Of a stretch of DNA of 64,000 nt, positions 33,257-40,672 are shown piece by piece. The position numbers were made by a program, and so were the translations under genes. Under the pieces are notes generated by a model. It was not told the DNA's origin, made no database searches, and was given only the letters and a program-made list of their open reading frames with translations. Position 1 is the first letter of the stretch; every line of letters starts with the position of its first letter. Origin of the DNA: Ligustrum vulgare (Eukaryota > Streptophyta > Magnoliopsida > Lamiales > Oleaceae); assembly GCA_963555705.1 (NCBI GenBank), contig OY743170.1:30579362-30643361 (forward strand), given 5' to 3'.

Positions 33257-34112
33257 TGCTCGCAAACCGCAAGTATACGGATCGCGAAGTAATAAAGTGA
33301 ACGTGAGTCCATGTATCAATCTCACAAAGGTCGATTGAGAAAATTGTATTTTAAATTACTATTCCTTAAACGAAACTATGAAAAGGTTTGAGTTGAGGAT
33401 TTTGAATTAAAAACTAAATTAAATAAAAAAAAGAAACTTTGATTTAAACTATGAAAAATAAGCGTGTTAGAATAATAAATCCATTTTGACTATTTCATAC
33501 ATATTTTAACCAAATTGTTTAAATACAATTCTTGAGTTTTGAAAATCTGTGTTCCTCAGGTTATTTAAGTTCCCTTTTGAGCTATGCATAAAATCTTTTT
33601 CCTAAATGCAAATTGACTATATTTCTATGACAATTAAACATATAGAAAAGTATTAAAGGATCTATGAACACTTTCAAGGATAACACAAAGTATAGGGGTA
33701 TAATTCTATCTCCTATCGGACTTTGCGACAATTAACACAAGTCTAATAAATTTCTACTCTTTCAAACATAGAAAATTACCGCCAGAATCAAAAAATAATT
33801 GGCCAAAGAATTGCATAATAATTTAAAGCACGTGTCAATTGCATTAAAATCATAAATTGCATGAAATAAATAATAAATTTAAACGTGGATTCAAAAAATT
33901 CAGAACTTATCACAATTCTAACACTACGAACTTAGCCTAGATACATAATTGAATATAAATCACAAGAAGTATGAAGAGATGTTCCCCTTTTCATGCCCTT
34001 GATCCTTGGTCTTCAATTGTGCCTTCAACGTTGCATAGATTCGTTAACAATTGGACAGCATTTGGCCATGTAAGCAGCAAGTTGGAAACCTAAAAAACGT
34101 GTCCAAGGTTTG

Positions 34113-34159
<47 letters not shown>

Positions 34160-34336
34160 AGCGCGCAAGTGTGCGTGCGTGTGTGTGTGTGCTCGTGTGC
34201 TCGCGTGCGTGCGTGCGTGCGCGCGCGCTAGAAGCTTAGTCAAGAGAGGCTGAAATCCGTGCAAAAGCCCAGCTGCACGGCTCAGAAAACAACCCTTCTA
34301 TCAGTTTAGCCTAAGTTTGGTACAGACACAGCCATG
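33257..34336 (-). repeat. Athila 3' LTR, distal part
   Basis: Matches 55120-56230 of the 5' LTR: CCGCAAGT(A/G)TA near the end, the TAATAAAGTG(A/G) and GTGAGTC phrases, and the GT-rich microsatellite. It is interrupted after CCATG (34332-34336) by the young element. Its other part is 43503-43907. Confidence 0.9.
34119..34230. repeat. (TA)(GT)(GC) alternating purine-pyrimidine tract
   Basis: Over 100 bases of nearly perfect alternation, ATATAT then GTGTGT then GCGCGC with mixed TGCGTGCG. The equivalent tract in the 5' LTR (about 55970-56031) is about half as long. Such tracts can adopt Z-DNA. Confidence 0.92.
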
Positions 34337-37161
34337 TGTAGCGACTCAGAATTTTTACGCAATTTTATAATTATTTTTAATATTTAGAAAATTGTGTCGC
34401 TACTATTTCACTCATTGTTTTGAAATTAACGCCGCGACGGATTCGTCTAGCCAAGTCAAGAAATATCGAATTTGTTCGATTTTAAATTAAAATCCGAATT
34501 TCTAAAATTATGTTATTTTAATTATTTATTCAAAGTATTATTTCAAAATCATATTTTCAGTCCAAAAATATATCTGTTTTAAATACGCTTCCTAATCGAA
34601 GTTAGTCAATTTTCTAAACTAATCCTAAACTAATCCTATCCCGGTCTCCCCTTCTCTTTTACGCCGAAAGCTAAAGCCATAGCCACCACCCACAAATTCC
34701 TTTTCAGCTCCATTATCATCATCATCAATCCATAGCCACGAACCTTCATTATATTAAACCATAATTGTACAAGCAAAGCATCTTCATCATTATCATCATC
34801 TACCCCATCTTCATTTCAATACTCATGGCACAACTCACACTTCCATGTACTTAGATTCCACAATACAATATATATAAACATCATCATCTCAGCACCTGCA
34901 TAGCCGAAAGCCATTTTCTACTGCTCAGATTGAACTCTAAATCATTTACACCATCATTCTGCCAATCCAACCATCGAGCCTACAGAATTGCCAAGAACCT
35001 CAATCAACATACCATGTAATACTTCAATCTCTTGAACCATTACCACCATCACCAGAATTTAACCCAACCACAGTCACCACCCATCGTCGAACATCAGACC
35101 ACCACCAACGCAGCCAACTCCAAGTTCAGCTCAAACCCAAATTGAAACCCAAAACTGAGAAGAATCGAAACCCAGAACCTTACCTCAGCTGCAGATCACT
35201 TTGCCACCGGATTTCGCAGTTAAGACCCAACTCAAATCGCGATCTAAGCCGCGGTTTCATTTCTGTTTCTCGCATCCAACCTCGCAACTGAACCCCAAAA
35301 TTGGAACCCCTGCCTTGACCGCCACTCACCGCACCTTGAGCCGGCGAGTTCGCCGGCGAAAACACCGACTATTTCTCCATCGTCGTCGCCCTTCTCTGTT
35401 TCTCTCGTCTCTCTCTCTTTACCTCTGATGGATACGAATGAGAGAGAGAGAGTAAAGGTTTTGATATAATATATTTTAATAACTTTCAAAATTTGCGCGT
35501 CAGTCCCTGAAGTTTTAAAGCCTTTCAATTCAGTCCCTATGTTTTAAAATGTCTTAAATTCAGCCCTTTCAATTCTTTTTAAAGGTTTTCAAATCAGTTC
35601 CCAACTTTTAAAGTTATCCATTTCAGTCCCAAAGTTTTAAATGATTTTAATCAGCCCTTTCATTTTAAAAATCTGATCAATTCAGTCCCTGATGATTTAC
35701 TTTATTTGATTTTAATCCCTGAACTTTCAAAAGTATTCATTTTAGTCCCTCAACTTTCAAAACATCAATTTTAGTCCTCAAATTATAATTTATCATTTTG
35801 AACTATATATTCGATAGACTAAAGTGACTTATTGGCTTAGACGAAGCGTACGGAGAATTTAAAGGAATTGAAGTCATTCCCGCTCAACTTTGCACTCGTC
35901 GGATTTGAGGTAGACTCGCACTTATTAATTGATTTAAATTATGATTTCATATAAATGTCATGTGACTTGTGAAGAGTTATTTTTATGAAAGGAAATGAAA
36001 ATGTATTTTCATGGAAAGAACAATGTGTAGACTCGCACTTATTAATTGATTTAAATTATGATTTCATATAAATGTCATGTGACTTGTGAAAGTCAATTTT
36101 CAAGAAAATTAAGTATGTTTTATGAAAGGTAAATATACCTTATGTTTTTATGAAAAGTAAGTATACCCTATGTTTTTACGAAAATGTTTTATATGTTTTG
36201 GATCATCTCTATGAAATCAATCTCCCAAGATTGCTATGCACATAAGAATTCTTACCACCTAAGTTCGGTAAAATTCTGTATTTCCATATGTTTATGAGGA
36301 TTTGCCACCTAAGTTCGGTAAAATTCTTGTCTCATATGTTTATGAGGATTTCGATCCTACCCTATGTTATGATGGAAATGATCCCTATGAATTTCAAGAA
36401 TTATGTTTTGGTATACTTACTGTTATTATGATTTTACTGCATAAGAATTCTTGCCACCTAAGTTCGGTAAAGTTCTTGTGTCTCCCTATGTTTATGAGGA
36501 TTTAAATCCTATCTTATGTTATGCTTTCAAAAGAAATTATGCTTGGCATAATTAAAATGTTTTATAATTATATGGTTTTCAAAGGGCTGTTTTCAAAGAG
36601 TTGTTTTCAAAGAGCCTATGATTTTCAAAATATGTTCCGTGCTGTAATGCACAATATGAGTTTTATTAAGAGCCGTTTTATAAAGAAGCCCTATCAATGG
36701 CCGTTTTATAAAGAGCCGGGATTTATGTGTTTAATCATCTTATAAATTAATTAATTTGCGATGAGTCTACTGAGTATTTCCCCCATGAAATGCTCACCCT
36801 ACTTTTAACAGTTTTGCAGATTTCGGAGACGGTGGCGAGCGATGAATGATGGTGGCAATAATCGTTAAACGGTTGAAAGTTTAACGTTAATGATTTCCGT
36901 ATTTTTCCAAACAATCGAATAATTTAGAGAAGTTCATTTATTTGAGAAATTATGACATTGTCAATTTCTTTACAAAATTAATGGTTCGATTTACTATTTC
37001 AAATGGTTTCATAAATGTTTTCAATTTTATCGGCCATTACAGTTTATTTAATGTTGCCAAAAATGAATTTCAATTATTTCTTCAGCAAAAAAAATATTAT
37101 TCGAAAAATTTAGACAGAAAATGACGTAGTGAACCGGGTATACGGAACTCGGGGCGCTACA
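34337..37161 (+). repeat. 5' LTR of the young element (2825 bp)
   Basis: Identical in length to 40673-43497. By eye I find three substitutions between them (35896, 36879 and 37084 against 42232, 43215 and 43420). Inside are: an antisense leader-like GC-rich block with donor site (35183), an array of AGTCCCTNAACTTT-like units (35500-35790), a 117-bp direct duplication starting TAGACTCGCA (35911 and 36028), and CCTAAGTTCGGTAAA(A/G)TTC repeats (36255-36500). Confidence 0.95.
35184..35452 (-). promoter_or_regulatory. Antisense leader-like block with splice-donor-like end
   Basis: On the minus strand a CT-rich run (35435-35452) is followed by GC-rich sequence and ends GCTGAG|GTAAGG at 35184/35183, a strong match to a plant 5' splice site. 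Related LTRs show the same layout at 5061-5330 (GAG|GTAAGG) and 52080-52330 (GAG|GTAAGTG), though the sequence between differs greatly. A minus frame at 35180-35365 starts MFSPANSPAQGAVSGGQGRG. I infer an antisense promoter and first exon; transcription is not shown. Confidence 0.45.
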
Positions 37162-37164
37162 AGT

Positions 37165-37176
37165 TGGTATCAGAGC
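37165..37176 (+). other. Primer-binding site of the young element
   Basis: TGGTATCAGAGC, a perfect match to the initiator tRNA-Met complement, three bases after the 5' LTR. Confidence 0.93.
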
Positions 37177-37959
37177 TAGTCTGCGTTTCTGTAGACTGGA
37201 AAAATTTTCAAAAAGAATTTTCAAGAAATATTTTCCATTATAAAATTTTATTGATGAAGATTGCCACTGCCATCATTCGTTCCACCAACTCCGAGGTAAA
37301 GAAGTTTATGATGTTTAAAGTTATTTCAGTATTTCGAATACTCATTTTATTGATTTATGAGAAAGAATGAAGAGTATTTCGGATACTTATGATTTATGAG
37401 AAATGAGAATGTATTTCTTCAGAAATTATGATGTTGTTATGCTTTGTCATAACTTATATGTTTTAATGCATGATAATGAGAAATTTTTCAGAAAGAAAAC
37501 GAGTGTTGAGCATAATGGGAATAATATGATTTAAGAATGATTTTTAATAATTTTGTCCTCGAGTTAGAAATGATGAACCCTAGATGGACTTTGCATAATT
37601 GATTTTAGACATGGCATATATTTATAAGTATGAGTAATCTTTTGAGCCAATTAAGGTATGGAAGGAAGTGATATTGTGATATTAGAAGTTATGATTTGAA
37701 ATTTCTATGTTGAGGAATTATAAATTAAATTATGGGATATTTTTATGATATTGAATTATGCTTCTATGTTGAAGAGAAATTTATTATGAGTTATGAAGTA
37801 TGCTTATGGTTTGGATAAGTCCAAATTACAAGGGAAACTCTGCCTAGAATTTTATCATTTGGAATTAAGAGCATAGTATGGTATGCAACTACTAAAGGAA
37901 TTTTAGACATGCAAGATCATTTACATCACAAACGAGATTTAGTAGATGATAGCAGAAAT
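37177..37959 (+). other. Tekay-like leader of the young element
   Basis: The first 450 bases resemble the leader of the element at 178-6272 (CTGCGTTTCTGTAGACT, CCACTGCCATC(A/T)TTCG, CTAGATGGACTTTGCATA, ending at GACATGGC). In the other element an ORF starts there; here the frame stops at once. The rest is AT-rich without a gene. Confidence 0.7.
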
Positions 37960-38285
37960 TTTATTATTTTCTCATAAGGAGAACACACAAGAGTCACACT
38001 GGAAAGGAAATACATGAAACACACAAAAGCAATCGAGAGAAACATGGGATAATCCTCAAAATGAGAGATGTGTTTCCGGAGTAGCCGTATCCTACCACCT
38101 CTGATCTTTTGAGGAAATAAAGAAACCTTCAAAGAGGTGTGTTTCGAGAGTAAGAATACTCCGTAATCTACCACCTGGAACCTTTGAGGTACACACAAGA
38201 TTTAAACATTAAGGAAATCCTAGTAAATGGAGGGGTGTCTCGAGAGTGAGAATACTCCGTACTCTACCCCCACCTATTCTAAGAT
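37960..38285 (-). other. Downstream region of the LOG frame, with three related motifs
   Basis: Read on the minus strand this follows the LOG stop codon. It holds three copies of a motif like TACGGAGTATTCTNACTCTCGA(G/A)ACAC, around 38229-38270, 38133-38178 and 38065-38100 (the last divergent). An AATAAA signal lies at 37960-37965 (minus). It looks like a 3' untranslated region carried along with the coding frame. Confidence 0.5.
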
Positions 38286-38939
38286 TCACAGAGTTAAATT
38301 TACATTAACCGGACTCCATTTTCGCTTGATTCCCCTTCCTTGCGACCAATCTATCTTAACTCCTGCTGGATCTTGTATTGAGATATATGACTGCAGCTTA
38401 TCCAGTAGTTCATCAATAGTAGGAGCAGAAATAAGAAGCCTTCTGGAAAATGGAGAGATGAATCCCTGTTCCACAGCATAATCAAGAAAGGTTAACAAAC
38501 CATCAAAGAAATTGTTAACATTCAAAAGCCCAATAGGTTTAGTATGGAGATCTAGTTGAGCCCATGAGGTAATGTTAAAGATTTATTCTAAGGTACCAAA
38601 ACCTCCGGGCAGGGCTATAAAGGCATCAGAACCATATATCATACAAGTTATGCGTTCATGGATGGATAAGGTTTGAACTTCATGCCCTCGTGTTTTGCCT
38701 GCAACATCTACCAAAGGGACAGGTATGACACCGATTACTTTTGATTTCTCTGCAAGAGCAGATTGGGAAACACAACCCATTAGACCACTGCTACCACCCC
38801 CATATACAAGAGTGATACCTTTTTCCCCCAGTTTCTTTCCAAGATCTACGGCCGCTTCTAGATAACCGAAGCCTTTCCCTACTTTTGATCCACAAAATAC
38901 ACAAATAGTTTTGATCTGTCGAAGTTTTGGTGCTTCCAT
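38286..38939 (-). pseudogene. LOG-type cytokinin riboside 5'-monophosphate phosphoribohydrolase, one stop codon
   Basis: LOG enzymes release active cytokinin bases from their nucleotide form in one step. From ATG 38939 the frame reads TICVFCGSKVGKG, DLGKKLGEKGITLVYGGGSS and ALPGGFGTLE, the nucleotide-fold and PGGxGTxxE signature of the family. A TAA at 38583-38585 follows, then in the same frame SWAQLDLHTKPIGLLNV and a normal C-terminal helix to 38286. Total length is 217 codons, close to the usual ~215. The family Arg before the signature is kept (HERI), the Lys after it is Ile. There is no intron, though plant LOG genes have several, so it is a processed copy. A CTTTAAATAG box lies 75-85 bases upstream (39012-39025). 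Its strand is opposite to the host element. Confidence 0.9.
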
Positions 38940-39238
38940 CTTTGATAGTAAAGAAGGGAAAACTTACGAAGAAGATGTGATTTTGGGATGCCTGAACTAT
39001 GAAATATGTTTGGCTATTTAAAGCCGGAAAAATTTACTGTTTTTGATTGATTCTGAAAAAGTAAAGATTTACTTTTGACAAAATCAGCCCACTTTTGAAT
39101 ATTTTTATCGTATCGAGGCTGTCACCTTTCGGCGATTTAATATTTTATTTCCAGCTTTATCAAACCTCGAGAAAGGAAAATATATTTTATTTTCAAAACG
39201 CGTGAAAGAAAGCAGCAAAATATTTTAAAAGATTTACC
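38940..39238 (-). promoter_or_regulatory. Spacer with TATA-like box for LOG and AATAAA for the Cys-rich frame
   Basis: On the minus strand, reading downstream from the Cys-rich frame: AATAAA at 39186-39191 and another near 39142-39150, then a GGCTTTAAATAGCC box at 39012-39025, then a leader into the LOG ATG. This is compact terminator-then-promoter spacing within 300 bases. The role is inferred from sequence only. Confidence 0.45.
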
Positions 39239-39790
39239 TTATATCATTGCTGAACTGCCAGAAGCCTCATTTTGTAAAACAGACTGGAAAACAGGATCTT
39301 TTGCTATTATATTTTGGAGACTATAACAATTTTTGTCCTCGTTAAACTGAGCGTATAAGGAGAGAAGTTCACGTTGCACATAACCACTTGGGTGCGTCTC
39401 AAGAGTCAGTCGAATATCATCCAAAGACTCCTTACTCAGTCCACCCTTTATGAATTCGATTTTATCATCTCGATTGGTAGAAGAATATCCTACTGATTTG
39501 CAACGAGTATCACAGTTCCAACGAGCACATTTGTAGCAACCACCCAGCCTTTTTGCTCTTCGTTTCTTTGCGAAAGTGCTTTTGCCTAAACCAGGCATAT
39601 GTTTTGGAAATGTCATAGGTAATTCACCAGATAGTCGAACCTTTGCTTCTATCAACCAGCGAACATCTTCTGGAATATCATGAGCCATTAGCAACCTCAA
39701 TCTTTCGAGCCTTATTCTATAGATCTTTCTCAGATCATTCATAGGAAGATTGGAATAATACTTGCGAATGTTAGAAAGGATGATATCCAT
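39239..39790 (-). CDS. Basic Cys-rich 183-residue protein, unknown
   Basis: An uninterrupted frame from ATG 39790, MDIILSNIRKYYSNLPMNDL; the frame is open five codons further up without an ATG. The N-terminal 75 residues look helical. Residues about 85-115 form a basic cluster then a Cys cluster, STFAKKRRAKRLGGCYKC and WNCDTRCKS, with C-x2-C-x4-C-x3-C spacing, a possible zinc site. The C-terminal 70 residues are acidic and helical. The basic-then-Cys arrangement recalls small nucleic-acid-binding Cys-rich proteins of some plant RNA viruses (carla-/viti-type), but this is a weak resemblance and a host origin is equally open. A CTTTTAAATAG box lies about 35 bases upstream. It is antisense to the carrying element and next to the LOG frame. 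Confidence 0.55.
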   Translation of the reverse strand: MDIILSNIRKYYSNLPMNDLRKIYRIRLERLRLLMAHDIPEDVRWLIEAKVRLSGELPMTFPKHMPGLGKSTFAKKRRAKRLGGCYKCARWNCDTRCKSVGYSSTNRDDKIEFIKGGLSKESLDDIRLTLETHPSGYVQRELLSLYAQFNEDKNCYSLQNIIAKDPVFQSVLQNEASGSSAMI

Positions 39791-40659
39791 TGTTTGATGA
39801 TTCAACCTCTTCCCAGCATGAACTATTTAAAAGCATTAAGGATATGAGTGAATCCGCGTGATGTTGTGTCCAGCAAGAAAGCGCAGGATTATTTTAATGA
39901 AAAGAGGAGACAGAGTTTATGCGCCGTTTACTTTATTGATAAAGGAAGATTTTATGATAAGATTTGAGATATGAAATATTTTTCTTGGATTTTGGGTACT
40001 GATATTTTGATATAATAATCAAGGTATAGAAATAATACGGGAATACGTGAAAGAGAAATAAGGACCGTATTGAATCAGAATTCATACGTATATACAAGTG
40101 AAAGAAATACTTTGCAGGAAATGTGGTGATATTTAAGTAAAGAATCTTAGTTTTGGGAGATATTTGTTTACTGAATTTTTGGGTTACAAATATTGGAAAG
40201 ATAAGTTGATGATATTATGTTGATATGTTATTGGGTATATTACGTAGAGAGAATATTCAGGTAATTTGTTTGATTATTTTGGGAATTTTCGATGATAAGA
40301 AAGGAAAAATTATTATGATATGATATGACAGTAAAGATTTGTTGAAATTTTAGAGATATGTACGAATATTTGAGGTTACATGATACGATGATAAGTGACA
40401 AGTTACATGAATACTACAAGATATGATAAAATTTTTACATACGATTGGGAATTTTCATTTTTATTCAGAAGAATTTTGAGTACACATATGTCTATAGAAA
40501 AGTCCATGTTCTTAAGAAAACAAAGTGATGCATTTAGTCAAAGTCCATTGTGTTAGATATGGTAGCGATGATGCTACATAAAAGATAGAAGAAGATTCTG
40601 ATTAAGTATTCAGAAATCATAAGATCAAGTAAGTTTAATTTCAAGGACGAAATTATTTT
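39791..40659. other. Promoter-side flank and 3' non-coding region of the young element
   Basis: The TATA-like GCTTTTAAATAG (minus, 39823-39834) serves the Cys-rich frame. The rest is AT-rich with no gene, ending in the Tekay-type 3' context. Worn plus-strand phrases may be gypsy pol debris but I cannot assign them. Confidence 0.4.
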
Positions 40660-40672
40660 AAGGAGGTAAGAT
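40660..40672 (+). other. Polypurine tract of the young element
   Basis: AAGGAGGTAAGAT directly before the 3' LTR start TGTAGCGACTC. Confidence 0.7.

Noticed and set aside
34025..34264. Frame with HTHTHT and ARAR runs, also 55870-56079
   Set aside because: Translation of the GT/GC microsatellite, not a gene.
35201..35528. Frames on both strands in the LTR (repeated at 41537-41864)
   Set aside because: Present because the LTR is duplicated. Not recognisable proteins; at most the minus frame belongs to the antisense leader described separately.
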